A DNA stretch of 64,000 bases from Bettongia penicillata ogilbyi (GCA_023548195.1 JAJHZJ010000028.1:762001-826000); one strand, 5' to 3'. Positions 33,546 to 45,682 are shown, numbered from the stretch's first letter. Program-made: numbers and translations. The notes: a model not told the origin generated them from the sequence alone.

Positions 33546-34360
33546 CTTTCATCTCAACAATCATAAGAAAGAATGGTCCAAATCATTGATAATAAAAAGA
33601 TGTGCTAATCAAAATATTCCTGAGTTTTCACTGCAAAATGAAAAATTTACCAACAAATTGGGAAAAATGAAAAAAAAAGATGGGAACTACCAGTACTGGA
33701 GGATGAGTAGAAAAATGGTACCCTAATGCATTGTTGTTGGAACTATAAATTGTTGCAATTATTTTGGTAATTTAATAAAATGCCAAATCCTTTGACTCAA
33801 AGATTCTCCAGTTAGTTATATAAACATACAAAATCAATGTAAAAAATACAGACCTCACAAATGACAAATATTTATAGCAACACTTTTTGTGGTTGCAAAT
33901 AACTGGAAACAGTGTAGCTGTTCATTGATTGGAAAAGGAGTGGCGAAATTGTAGAACATAAATGTAATGGAATATTATGCTGTAAGAAACAAAGATTACA
34001 GTGTCACAAAAGTTTTAGTGAACTTTTAAGTTATTAAAACTTTAAACTGCACCAAGATTTTATACAAGGAAACAAGAATGAATACAGAAAAGTATGAAAA
34101 GACTTATGTGAACTGATGCAAAATGAAACAGAGCTAAGAAAACAATAAATAAAATTAAAAGGAAATAAAAACAAGGAAAACAACAAAACAAATGAAACAA
34201 CATTGCAAAATTATAAGGACCAACTTTGGTCCCAAAGAATCAATATAAAGATGGCAATTCTTCTTAACTTATTCATAGAAGTTAAGACCATGGGTGACAC
34301 TGCATACAACTGAGAAAGTTGTGGATCTGTGAGACTTGTGTATCATCAGAGCCCCCTCTA
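33546..34360 (+). mobile_element. L1 ORF2 3' end, right part
   Basis: Resumes with 'aagaaagaatggtccaaatc', then 'ctaatgcattgttgttggaa', 'aatatttatagcaaca' and 'aaatgtaatggaatattatg' in ORF2 C-terminal order. Many stops and frameshifts. Interrupted by a small palindromic element at 33,999-34,062. Confidence 0.8.
33999..34062. mobile_element. Palindromic mariner-like MITE
   Basis: About 64 bp lying between TA dinucleotides inside L1 sequence. Left 'cacaaaagttttagtg' pairs with right 'caccaagattttata' and the centre 'ttttaagttattaaaacttt' folds. Resembles Tc1/mariner-derived short palindromes with a TA target. One terminus looks worn. Confidence 0.65.
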
Positions 34361-34469
34361 TTTGTACTATACTAATTCACTGCACAACTAATTAATTCCT
34401 TGTGACAGCCATCTCTTTCTTTAGATGGCAAAAAGTGAAGGAGGTATGGGTGAAAAAGAAAAAAAAAAT

Positions 34470-34690
34470 GGAGATTAAATTTCTTATTTCATTGGAATGA
34501 GAAATTCCTGCTACTAAGTCAAGTTGGCATCCTCTTTGAAACTTCTAGTCTTAGAGAGCTGCTGAGAGCTTTGAGTAGATGACTTGCTCACAGTTTCACA
34601 AAGCAGAGCGTGTCAGAAAAGGAACATGTACATCTAGCACCTACTCCACAAAATTTATCACACGTGGTTCTGGAAATTACATTTATATCC
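34470..34690 (-). mobile_element. MIR-related marsupial SINE
   Basis: 'cattggaatgagaaattcct', 'acttctagtcttagagagct', 'agatgacttgctcacagttt', 'agcgtgtcagaaaagg'. Same family as 14,555-14,795. Confidence 0.65.
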
Positions 34691-35204
34691 TCTAGAACAA
34701 TGTATCAACATTTGGTAAGTTTTTATGAATTGTCAGTTTCTTAAGCTTATCCCATTCTATTTCTTAAAACCTCAAATAAAGGATTCTTTCCTTGTATTCT
34801 AATATATTTTCATCAGGATTTCTACATTAATAGGAAAAATATATCCATTTTATTTTTTTCTGTTAAATCTGTGTCTTATCTTCCCGCCATAGAATTAACA
34901 GTATTCTACCAGTATATCGATTTAAAGAGAAAATTGTTTAAGGTAAAGCATATTTACTATTTAATGGAAATATTTTATTTTCCCTCTTTTTCTTTCCACA
35001 CTAAAATAATAATAACTTGCATTGGAATTTTACTTCTTTTTTTACTCTCATGTTTCCCCTTACAGTATACATCTGTGCAGTGGGAACATAAAATGTTTTA
35101 GTCCTCTTTTGGCAGAGAAAGGTAGGGAGAATCAAGAGGGATAAAGTGATCGTTCAAGCATAACTCTAATACCTAACTCCTGACCCAATCATATTCATAT
35201 AATC
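34691..35204. other. Unassigned
   Basis: A 76-codon hydrophobic frame at 34,871-35,101 has no recognisable product. AT-rich, no repeat seen. Confidence 0.4.
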
Positions 35205-35310
35205 AAACATTTTGTGTGGAAATAGACCTTAGAAATTATGCAACCCAATCCCTTTATATTACAGGTGAGATAATTTAGGCCCAAAGAGCTAAAATAACCC
35301 CTGGTTCCCT
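35205..35310 (-). mobile_element. MIR-class SINE fragment
   Basis: 'gaaatagaccttagaaatta', 'aggtgagataatttaggccc' match the reversed SINE middle. Confidence 0.7.
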
Positions 35311-35324
35311 CACCCTAGCAGCTT

Positions 35325-35590
35325 ACATTAAAAGTAATAATAATTATACCATTTATATAGCACTTACCATGTGTCAGATATTATGCTAAGCACTTTACAA
35401 TTATCATCTCATTTGATTCTCACAACAATCCTTGGAAGGAGCTGCTATCATTACCCCCATTCTGAAGATGAGAAAACTGAGGCAAGTGGGCATTAAAAGA
35501 GTTGCTCAGGTCATACAAATAGATGTCTCTAGCTACACTGGAACTGAGATCTTCCTGATTTCAAGCCCATGAGCATTTTGTTCATTTCTA
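35325..35590 (-). mobile_element. Near-complete MIR/THER1 SINE
   Basis: 'tatagcacttaccatgtgtc', 'tctcacaacaatccttggaa', 'agatgagaaaactgaggcaa', 'ggaactgagatcttcctgat', 'caagcccatgagc' span almost the full reversed element. Confidence 0.92.
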
Positions 35591-35919
35591 AACAATGAGA
35601 CAAAACTCTTGTTTTTTTGAGTGAGATCAAAATGTACTTATAATTCCTTTAAACAATGCATTGTGACATTTAAAGAAAAGCACACTGCAAAGGAAATTAT
35701 CATTCTATCAAATCAAAACTCTCCAAGCCCATTTTATCTGGTCTCATTCTCAGTGGAGATTCAGAGTAGTGAGCCATTTCCTTCTGTCTAGTATTACCTT
35801 TCGCTGACTTTTAAAGCCTTTCCAGCTTTTATTCAGTGGCCTCAATAAGCTCAGTCCCTGTCACTGATCCTTTAAGGTCATGATTTCCAACTTTTTAATA
35901 ATCTTTGGAATCCTCTTTG
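35591..35919. other. Unassigned
   Basis: No recognised repeat; ordinary composition. Confidence 0.4.
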
Positions 35920-36075
35920 ATCTTAGCAGGACCTCAGTTTGAATCCTGCCTGTCTCACTCCCTGTGTTACCAATGGCAAGTAATTTAGTTTCTCTGGGAA
36001 TCTCAGTTTCTTCAACTATTAAATGAAGGGGTTTGATTTGCTCATCTCTAAGACCACTTCCAGCTACGGTTCCAA
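35920..36075 (+). mobile_element. MIR-class SINE
   Basis: 'gtttgaatcctgcctgtctc', 'aatggcaagtaatttagttt', 'aatctcagtttcttcaacta', 'gaccacttccagctac'. Confidence 0.85.
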
Positions 36076-36474
36076 GTTTCCACAAGTCTGTAAATTTAAT
36101 TAGATTAATTTTGGTTTCACAACTATTACTCAGCCATTTACAGGAATTTAATATATCAGATATCAGCATATCAGTCTTTCAATGTCATTAAAATGACCTG
36201 TGTATAAAAACAAAAAAAAAAATGTTTCAGATGGTCTTCACACTATAGAATCTGTAACAAAATGAAAGTAAAATGTCAGATATTTTTTTTTAAACACAAA
36301 ATTACTATTAGCCTGTCTTCAGGACTGATTAAACTGTGATATGCACTTAAGATCTCAGGAAAAAAACAAGGGGAAAGGTGAGGTTTTCAGGGAGAGAAGA
36401 GTTTCCATGAAGGAAATGAGTTAATTTGCAAAATTATTAAGAAATATTTGTACTTCATTACCCAGCCTAAAGAA

Positions 36475-36620
36475 GCACAGTATGATCAATAACATGTTTG
36501 GATTGGACTCAGGAATATCCAAGTTCAAATCCATACCCTGATTCTATTTTGATGCTAGGTTTTATATACCAAGTAATTGATGGGTCTCATGGTGCATGAA
36601 TGGATGGAGCTCGAATACTG
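36475..36620 (+). mobile_element. Worn MIR-class SINE
   Basis: 'attggactcaggaatatcca' and 'agttcaaatccataccctga' fit a SINE head. The rest is degraded. Confidence 0.45.
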
Positions 36621-36639
36621 AAAAAATCATGGTTCTATC

Positions 36640-37440
36640 ATGTATCACACTCAGAATGTCTTAGCAATAGTTCAGCTACATAAAAGTATTGATGGGATCA
36701 ATCAATTACACGTTTGACTTGATGAAAAAGTTTTACATTTTGTTTTCCTTTGTTTTGTGAACAAGATGTTATCATGTTCAAAGAAATGAGGAAGTTCATG
36801 TGGAGCATATTGGCACATGTGGGCAGTCAAACTTATGAGCTGACACAAAGCAGTGACAAGTTTTTGGTTGTTTCTTGACTGCTTTTTCATACTGATAGAT
36901 GCTCTGCCCTAGGGGTCCACTGCTTTGCACATGAAAAATGGCTTTGCTTTTTTTCCATTAGTTTGAGAGACAAGAAAGTGACACCGCTGAACAGAGTCTA
37001 GACCGTACAGTGTGTCGAAAACAAACCCACATTCCAAAAATCTTTTGCCCACTCAAATAATAAAGAAATGCATTTCTTCTTTTTCCCTTTGTTGTTTGAA
37101 CGTGTGTTCCCCAGCAGCATAAGGGGAAAGACATCCAGCGTGCCCCCTGAATGAAAATGAAGTATTGGAAAGCAATGACATTCTAATCACTGCTTCAAAT
37201 GTCGGTGAAAGGAACTGTTGGGTAGCAGGCCCCCGGTGCCCAAGTTAACAGCTTTACCATAAAAATCACAAGGGAGCAATTAATGGGAAACTGTTACTAA
37301 CCTTCATGCATTCTATTGCTCAAGTTTCTAGAGAAAAGATCTAATTATAGTCCTAACCTCTCCCAATGGGCCATGAATGACTCTCCAAATACAGGATATT
37401 ATGTAAGAAAAACTGCACTGGAGTTACACAGTTAGCACGT
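36640..37440. other. Repeat-poor island, candidate conserved noncoding DNA
   Basis: 800 bp with no visible repeat and several retained CpGs ('acaccgctgaacag', 'gaccgtacagtgtgtcg', 'cccccggtgccc'). No coding frame of note. Inference only. Confidence 0.35.
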
Positions 37441-37449
37441 AGGGACAAC

Positions 37450-37640
37450 AGGCTTGTTATGTAAAGAACAGTAGATTGATTGGGAGTCAGAGGTCTTAGG
37501 TTGTAATTTCCATTCTAACAGTGTTTTGTGCTCTTAGGAGCACTACTTCACCATCTGTGGCCTTAGTTTTCTTGTCTTAAAAGTGTGAATTTGGAACTCA
37601 TTGAACTTTCAGAATGATTCTAGTTATGGATATTATCTCG
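37450..37640 (+). mobile_element. MIR-class SINE
   Basis: 'gattgggagtcagaggtctt', 'caccatctgtggccttagtt', 'gaatttggaactcattgaac'. Confidence 0.75.
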
Positions 37641-37699
37641 GAAATATCCAATATTGCACCCCCAAAATAGAGCAACACTTGCTGTTGTTGCTGCTGACC

Positions 37700-37915
37700 A
37701 ATAATGCCTGACTTGGATGCAGAAGACCTGAGTTCAAATTTGGTCTCAAACACTTACTAGCTGCTTGATCATACATAACTAGTCACTTAATCCTGTTTGC
37801 TTCACTTTCCTCAGTGTGAAGTAAGCTGGAGAAGGAAATGGCAGCCCACTGCAGTATCTCTGCTAAGAAAATCCCAAATGGGATCAAAAAGAATCAGGCA
37901 CGACTAAAATTAACA
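37700..37915 (+). mobile_element. Mar1-type CORE-SINE
   Basis: 'gaagacctgagttcaaattt', 'cacttactagctgcttgatc', 'agctggagaaggaaatggca', 'atgggatcaaaaagaatcag', 'gcacgactaaaatt'. Complete at the 3' end. Confidence 0.92.
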
Positions 37916-38214
37916 TTACATGATTCTGTCAAAATTTTAATTAAAATAAAAATGCAATGCATTTGGAGGGGGAGGAAAAGCAAAGGTAGAAATTAAAAAT
38001 GTAGATAATTTTAAGGAATAAGCACATAAGTACATAAATAACTATCATATACCTTAAAAACTTCATACTCCTCAAAAAAAGCAAAGATAAAATTTTAATA
38101 TCTGATATTAATCTGGGCAGTGGCAAATAATTGTATGTTACAACAAATCTGGTTGAGAGGAGAATTGTGGGGAATTTCCTCTCTCATAACTAGGAATTCT
38201 ATCATGATAAAAGC

Positions 38215-38430
38215 CTCTACTCTCCCTTTTCTCTCCTTCCTTCTTTCCTTTCCCCCTTTCTTCCCTCCTTTCCCTCCTTCTTTCCCTCTTTGTCTTCTTT
38301 CCCTTTTTTCCTTCTTTCCCTCCTTTTCTTCCTCTCTATGTCCATTCATTCTTTCTTCCCTTTCTTCTTTTCCTTTCTTTTTTCCTTTTTTTCTTCCTTT
38401 CTCCTGCCAGCTCTTCTTTTTTTCTTTCCT
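38215..38430. repeat. Polypyrimidine (CTTT/CCTT) tract
   Basis: CT-rich on the plus strand for about 210 bp with few purines. Both long opposite-strand open frames here (127 and 130 codons) are low-complexity. Confidence 0.92.
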
Positions 38431-38499
38431 TCCAGCAAAGGAGTATAATGCCATCTCTCTCACTGTCCACACCCAATCTGTTGCCAAGTTCTCTCAATT

Positions 38500-39240
38500 C
38501 TAACTTTATAACATCTCGTATATATGTCTTCTTTCCTTGATATTGCCTCCACCCTGGTGAAGGCCCTCACTTCCTCATACCTGAACTAGAGTCCCTAACT
38601 CAAATGTCTCTCCATTCTAATCCATCCTCCACTCAGCTATTAAACTGATCTTTAAAAAAAAACCAGATCTAATCATATAACCCTCCTCCTGCCCGAACTT
38701 TAACTCATTAAACTCAAGTTTAATTCCTCTAAAATTTAATTTAATTCCTCTATTTCCTCTAGAATCAAGTATAAAGGCCTCTATTTGGCATTAAAATCCC
38801 TCCATTACCTATCCATTCCATATTGCTAGTCTTCTTAAACCATTTTCCTCACCCCTCATTTTTCCATCCAGTAACATTGACCTCCTTGCTCTTCATCACA
38901 CAAGAACCTTCATCTCCTAACTGGACATTTTCACTGGCTGTCCCCTATGCCTGGAATTTTTTTTCCTCCATACTCCTGGTTTCCTTCATTCTCAGCTCTG
39001 TAAGACCACCCTCTGCAAGAATCCTTTTCCAATCATTGTTAATATTAGTGCTTTCCATTCTTTGATCATCCTCAATTTATCCTGTGTATAACTTGTTTAT
39101 ATAAAGTTATTCACATGTTATTCCTCCATTAGACTGTCAGTTCCACTGAAACAAGACTATCTTTTTCTTTATTTGCTTCTATGTCCCCAATGCTTATCAT
39201 GGTGGTTTATACACAGTAGACATTTAATAAGTTCTCGTTG
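38500..39240 (+). mobile_element. L2 LINE 3' part
   Basis: 'actcaaatgtctctccattc', 'tccatcctccactcagctat', 'ggcattaaaatccctccatt', 'ctggctgtcccctatgcctg', 'ttagactgtcagttccactg', 'catttaataagttctcgttg' follow the L2 3' region to its end. No intact ORF. Confidence 0.85.
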
Positions 39241-39244
39241 ACTT

Positions 39245-39450
39245 GCAAAGAGTCTTTGGAGTCAGAAGGTGGAAGAAGGGTTTGAATCTTAACTCTGACA
39301 ATTAGTAGTGGCTGTATGTCCAAAGCCAAGTCATTTAACTCATTCAGTAAATTCATTTTTAAAATGCTTATGAAACTAGCAGTAATATTATGTAAAGAGT
39401 TATTATGAGAATACTTAATAAATCTTAAAGTAGCATATATGTGGACTATT
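39245..39450 (+). mobile_element. MIR-class SINE
   Basis: 'agagtctttggagtcagaag', 'ggtttgaatcttaactctga', 'gtcatttaactcattcagta', 'taaagagttattatgagaat'. Confidence 0.8.
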
Positions 39451-40101
39451 ATCATTTGTTCATTCACTTAATCATTTGTTTATTTCTTCAGAGTAACCCT
39501 GGGACTAGACTAGTCTCTCTTTTGAAAACTGGAGACTTGGTAACTTCTATTAAGAATTATAAGAACTTCAGAGCTATAAGAGAGATAAGAGTTTTGCTGC
39601 CAGAGATTGATGCTCTGTCACTCTAGTATTTCCAGAGCCTTCCTAAAGGCTATAAAAGACTAAGTGTTATGATGAAAATTAAAAACACAAAGAAAAATGT
39701 ATTGAATATACTCAGAAAGATGCAAAAGAAGGTAATAAAAATGTGGGGACCACTCTGAGATAGGAAGATAGTGAAGGGAATTCATTCACCCTAGTTCAAC
39801 TAGGTAAAAGACGTGAGGACATTCTACTGAGAAGGGACAATTGAAATTGCATAGTTGCTGAGGATCTTCTTTTATGTCTTCTAGTTAGAATGATAAAAGT
39901 TATTAAAGATAGAACTAGAAACAAGTTGAATACCACAGAAGATACTGCAAGCTATCTCACTGTAAGATTAAAAAACATTATTCTGGGGCAGGAATGCAAG
40001 TGTAAGTTCAGGATTTGCTGAAACTGAGTCAAGAAGGCACTTAGCAAAAAATAACAGAAAAGTAAGCAAACACTCTTTACTGGATAACAACAACATCAAC
40101 G
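39451..40101. other. Unassigned
   Basis: No recognised repeat or gene. Confidence 0.4.
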
Positions 40102-40110
40102 ATTCAAACA

Positions 40111-40368
40111 GTTTCTTTTGTTGCTTGACCATTTCTGTCATGTCCAACACTTTGTGACCTCATTTGCAGTTTTCTTGGCAAAGATACTGGAGTATTTTGC
40201 CATCTCCTTCTCTAGTTCATTTTATGGATGAGGAACTGAGGCAAACAGGCTTCAGACTTGCCCAGGGTCACAGGGCAAGTAGATGTGGGAGGCTGGATTT
40301 GAACTCATGAAGATGATTCTTCCTGATTTCAAGCCCAGTGTTCTATCCACTATGCCACCTATATGCCA
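40111..40368 (-). mobile_element. Full-length Mar1-type CORE-SINE with 9-bp TSD
   Basis: Reversed element from 'gtttcttttgttgcttgacc' to 'ctatgccacctatatgcc'. Flanked by 'attcaaaca' at 40,102-40,110 and 40,369-40,377. Confidence 0.95.
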
Positions 40369-40380
40369 ATTCAAACACTT

Positions 40381-41214
40381 AAAATGGATATACTTTGACA
40401 AACTCTCTCCAGGTTCTCCTATTCATGAGTTCATGTATATTTTAATAACAAGAGCAGCCTGCAGGGAAATGAGAAGTTCAGGTCTAATGAACTTCTCTCC
40501 CACTCCCCCCCACTCCCAATTCTTTATGACACTGACTTATATGGGATTTGCCAACCCTTGATGTACTTAACAAATCAAGAATAAGACACTAATATGGCAC
40601 TATCTATATCCTTCTTTTAAATCTCCATTACAAAGGAATACCTATGAGCCTTTAATGAAAACACTCATGCATGGATTCCAGTCACCCCCTTAGGAACCGA
40701 TGTTTAGCAAGAATATGTGGAACCTACCATAGACAGAGTCCACAGTGAGAGCAAAAACAGCAGGAGGTGGAGAAATGTCTATCAGAACCAATATGCAGAT
40801 GAGAAATAGAAAATGATAGCTTCAAAAGCAGGAGCAGAAGGTGGAGACTTAGTAAAGGACAATTGCAGTGGCGACATGTCAAGACAATGGTAAGGCAACT
40901 TCAGGACCCAGTCAAGAAAGTGTAGAATACAAAACTCATAGTGATGGCAAGACACACCTGCTTTCTAGGAGATGGAACCATGAAGTCTCAGGAACAAGAA
41001 GTTTTCATAACTTGACAAGAAGACGCTGATGCCCAAACATATCCAAACCTGAGGGAATGAATTTTCTTTTCTTTCTCATTTTAGACTCAAAGGCCAGAAC
41101 ACAAAAAAACAAAAACATATCATAAACTTAACTGTTAGAACTCAAACACAAAGGAAGAAAAAAAATCTTGCCATATGCATAGCAGAACATGAGAGGATTC
41201 AAAATAACATAAGA
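40381..41214. other. Unassigned
   Basis: No repeat named. The right end may hold the worn 3' tail of the reversed half-L1. Confidence 0.4.
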
Positions 41215-43603
41215 ATAAATTTTCATTTCAAGGAAGCCTTATGATAAATAATATCATTGTGTTGAGAACAGTCCTTTTTTTCTTTGCTTTCTTGTAAGTT
41301 TTCTTTTGTTCTCTGCCTTGTGCTTTTTTCACTTTGTTCTTTTTCCCCCTCCTCACCCTCCTCCCAGAAGGCTATAATTAAGTTTGGATGTCTCTCTATA
41401 GCTATGTGTGTGTGTGTGTGTGTATGTACACATATACATAGACATAACTTTCCCAATTTCTCAAACAAATTCTACTCCTGGTCTTCGTTTTTATGTTTGT
41501 GCTCTCTGTTTTCCTATCCCTCCTGCCTTCTCTACTTTACTTCTTCCTGATACTTTCCTCTCCTATTATTTGGCTATCCCTCCCCAAGGATCCCTCCCCT
41601 ATCCTTCCATTCACATAAATCTAACCACTCTTTTATACATCCCTTTTACCTATTTCCTCACCCTCCTCTCTAAAGATCCCTCCCTTCTCCTCTTATCCCT
41701 CCCTATGCCCCTACCATTTTATTTCTTTTGAATTTAGGCTTTTGTATTCTTCTAAATATATATGTATTGTTCCCTCTTAAATCTATTCCTAATAAAAGTG
41801 GGCTGCCAGAAATACCAGCCCTCCTCCCTCATATAATTTCTCTGTATCAATTCTACCCCTTGTACCTCATTTGTATAAAATAAGTACTCTTTTTAAGTGT
41901 TCCTAAGTGGTTTTACTTCTTAAATTCATATGATACTCAGGTTTACCCCAATCTTTCTTATGAACTACCCAATTATTAATAAGAATCTTAAACATACATT
42001 TTACATATATAAAAAATAAACAATCTGTCCTTATGAATCCCTTATAATCAATCTCTGCCATGAACTTTATATTTCTCTTGGCTCTTATATGTCAAATTTT
42101 CTATTAAGTTTAGTTTTTTTAACAAAGTCTTTAAAGTCTGAGAGTTGTTCAAATATCCATTTTTTTTTTCATTCAGGATAATGCTTAACTTTTCAGGGTG
42201 TGATATTTTCAGCCAGTGTACCACTTCTTTTGCTATTTGATATATAGTGCTCTAAGTCCTGCAGTACTTTAATGTCTCTTCTGCTACGTCTTGTGTGATT
42301 CTAATTGTGCCACCATCATATTTAAAATGCTTTAATCTTGATACTTTTAATATTTTACTCTTGAGGTAGGGGTTTTGGAATTTGAGTATGATATTCCTAT
42401 GAATTTTCCTCATAGGATCTCTTTTAAATGATGATCAATGAGTTATTTTCTGTTTCTAATTTCCTCCTTGTTCTAGTGCTTCAAGACAATTTTCATTAAT
42501 TCTTGTATTTTTGGATCAAGAGTATTTTTTTATCATAACTTTCAGTTAGTCTGATTATTTTTATGTCTTCTTGATCTATTCTCCAAATCTGTTGTTTTCC
42601 ATATAAGATGCTTCATGTTCTCTTCTATTTTTTCAATATTCACATTTTGTTAAATTATCTCTTGATCTCTTATAATTTCACTGACTTTACTTTGCCCAGT
42701 TCTAATTTTCAAGATGCCATTTTCTTCCTTAAGATTCTGCATCTCCTTTTCTAAGAGGTTGACTTTCCTTCTATAATCTACTTGTTTTTCTTGATCTATT
42801 CCTATTTATTTTAGTTTTTTCTCCATCTCTATCATTTGATTTTTTAAGCCTTTTTTAAGATCCTCTAGGAATTCTTTTTGGGCAGATGACCATTTGATGC
42901 TCCTCTTTTGGGGGTTTCTTTACTTCAGTTTCCTCCTTTGAAGATAAACCTCAATCTTCTCTATTCCTATAGTAGCTTTCTATTGTTAGATACTTTCTCT
43001 TTTGCCTGTACATTTTTTGTGGTAATAGCTTAATTTTTATAATCACCTCTAGCCCTGGGATATGGAAAATGATACTTCTTGCCCTAGGTCTTCAGTTCTT
43101 CCCTCTAGCCTGGAACCAAAGCCAAACCTCCAGCCCCCACTGCCCACAGTCAAGGGCTTTCTGACTCACTGCTTCTGCAGTCACCTGGTGTGTGATGATT
43201 CCTTCTCACCCCCACTACTCTTTGCAGCAAACTCTGTCTGGTACTCCTTGTCAACAGAGCTTCCTTTGATCTTCCGGGTTCAGACACCCAACTTCCCTTA
43301 CTATCCCAGGGGTAAAGTTTCCTGTGAACCTCTCAATTCAACTAACCCCAGGGCTTGTAGCTTGTTGAAATGGAACTTAACCTGGAGGTGTTTACTCTTC
43401 GCAGGGACCAAACCTTGTCCTAGGATTTTTCTTCCAATTTTCTCAAATTGTCCCATGAAGACCCAGTTTGTGTCCCTATTTTTATCTATTTTTGTGAACA
43501 CTTTGTTCACTCTAAGGTGCTATTTTAACTCATTTGTTTGGGAAAATTTTGGGAGCTTGGAATTTTCTGACCTACTCTACTATCTTCTCATAATCCTCTC
43601 CTC
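41215..43603 (-). mobile_element. Second half-L1 (HAL1-type), older copy
   Basis: Minus-strand order: 5'UTR (43,603 down to about 42,990), decayed ORF1 (about 42,990-42,055), then ORF2-less 3'UTR with purine-rich blocks and a (GT)n at 41,403-41,424. After ORF1, 'ataaggga' and 'gggtagtt' with similar spacing match the half-L1 at 24,960-25,060, so the ORF1-3'UTR junction is shared. The 3' boundary is uncertain by about 150 bp. Confidence 0.85.
42055..42990 (-). pseudogene. Decayed L1-type ORF1
   Basis: Conceptual minus-strand translation gives TDLENRSRR (42,568-42,594) from the RRM region and EKLSII plus a GGTIRITQDV stretch from the C-terminal domain, downstream of a Lys/Glu-rich coiled coil. 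Stops and frameshifts throughout. Recognisable as the same protein family as 23,830-24,930, but considerably older. Confidence 0.85.
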
Positions 43604-44139
43604 AAAGAAAATGAATTTTCACTCTTCTTTCTCTAATTGGACCATGAATTTGTGGGAGATTTTTTTCCATTTATGCATAAGAGTGGAGAACAACCCTTCT
43701 CAATGTTTTCCTCCACCCATCTCCTATTACCTATTTAGCAATCTGTATCCAATTACTTTAAGGTCTGATTACTTCCCAACATGTTTAAAGAGTAGACTCT
43801 GGACTAGGATTCAAACAGTTCTCTCTCAAACATTGAATCCAGGCAATCTCTGATTCCAGAGTTGAATGACATGTTCATTTCGTATTTCCACTGATTTTTT
43901 TGTATTTTTCCCCTTCTTTCACCTTCATAGTTCAAGGTAAGGGTATGCGGTAAATGATTAAGAAATAGCTTTTCAAAAAAAATGGACTCAGACACATGTA
44001 AATTTAATCTGTATTATTTACACTTTAAGTTTCGATAATCAGCACCACAATAAATCAAACCTTAATGTGTTTTTGCTGATTTGGGAGACAGAAATGCTTG
44101 CATGCAAATTTTAACAATCTAGCATATCCTTGGTCTGAG
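43604..44139. other. Unassigned
   Basis: The last third of a 263-codon plus-strand frame (43,062-43,853) extends here from the antisense of the L1 5'UTR. No product recognised. No other repeat seen. Confidence 0.4.
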
Positions 44140-44795
44140 CCCTCATCACTGCTTATAAGGACTATTTCAATGACCTCTTAATTGGTCTCATCATTAGTCA
44201 CTCCCCTTCACAGCACTATCATTAAAAAAGCTGCCCAAACCATCTTCCTCTGTCAGTCTAAGTACATTACCACCCTTCTCAAAAACCTTCAGTGGTTCAT
44301 TATTGACAAGATGATAAAATATAAGTATGGTCTTCAAGTTGGTAAGTATAATCCTCCACAATATTACTCTAATATACCTTTCTAGCCTGATTTCATACTA
44401 TTCTTCTACATGAAAGCAATGTGAAATATGATTTACCCCCAAATTCAACATATCCTCTCACAGCTCTATGAACTCTCAAAAATAGTTCAGCATACCTAGA
44501 AAACACTTGCTCCTTAACTCTGCATCTCCAATTGTTTCATCTTTCTTTAAGGCTATTCTAAGGTGCTTCCTTCTCCATGAAACCATCCTTGTTCTATGCA
44601 ATTATAGAACACTTACCTTCCTTAAATTATAGTGTGTCTATGTATATTCTTGTTGGATCTCCAGAGTAAAATATCAGCTCCTTGGGGACAGATATTGCTT
44701 CTTTAATTTCATTTTTTGTATCTTTAGGAGGTATCATAATACTGTAAACAAAAGAGCTTAATAGATATTTATTGAATGAATGAATTCTTACTATA
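44140..44795 (+). mobile_element. L2 LINE 3' part
   Basis: 'gcccaaaccatcttcctctg', 'ctcaaaaaccttcagtggtt', 'ctttctagcctgatttcata', 'cttccttctccatgaaacca', 'tatttattgaatgaatgaat' run in L2 order to the 3' terminus. Confidence 0.9.
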
Positions 44796-45534
44796 ATCAT
44801 AGATTTGTGCTAGGTATTACTAGGGATGCAAGATTAACTCAAGAAATTATATGCTTTCTTAAATACTAATAATAGGTCAAGAAATTAAATTATGATAAAA
44901 TAATTTTATTACAATAACATCAAAACCACCATATATTTGCAAATTATTCAACTAAGTACATGCATGATCACATTTTTTTAAGTATCTTAATAAATAGATG
45001 GTATAAGGGATAGGTGTTCCACTAATCCCTTGTTAGTTCAGATTTGATGTTGGGACAAAATGAAACACTTGATTGAACAATGAATAGAATGATATTTATT
45101 TAGTCCTAATATAGCTATAGTATGCCACAAAGATACAATGGCAGCTAGACTCTTGATCCTGTCCTTCTTATCTCCATATGGAAACTCATTTCTTCAGGAA
45201 ACAAGGGTACAGTAACTCTCTTTGTCTTCAAAAATCTAATTCAGAAAAATTAAGTGGAAAAGGCCCTGAAGCCAAATAAGAATGACTTCTTAAGCCTCTA
45301 GGCAGCCAAGAAAGTAGATAAACAAATTGAAGACCACCAGAAAACTGTGTCTAGGGAGGCAAGCCTTCTCTTACCTCTGGAGAAAGAAGTTCTGACCTTT
45401 TATCTTTTCTCTAAAATATGTTGTGGGTAGAGTTGGGAGGAAAAGAGAGAAATTTGGTAGATTTTAGTCCTATAGTAGGTAGGTTGGATTGATATGATAA
45501 AAATGTCAGTGGTTCCCCAAGTATGTAAGTACAC
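44796..45534. other. Unassigned
   Basis: No recognised feature. AT-rich. Confidence 0.4.
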
Positions 45535-45665
45535 AAACATATACATGTCTATGTATGTATATATGCATGCATACATATGCATGTGTTTATAAGTATATAT
45601 GCATAAACATGTATATATGTCTGTGCATGCCTGCATATATGTGTGTATACTGACATATATAAAGT
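45535..45665. repeat. (CATA/TATG)n microsatellite
   Basis: Imperfect alternating ATACATGTATATATGCA units. Confidence 0.88.
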
Positions 45666-45682
45666 ATATATTATTGCCACTA

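Noticed and set aside
38095..38503. Opposite-strand 127- and 130-codon frames
   Set aside because: Both come from the polypyrimidine tract.
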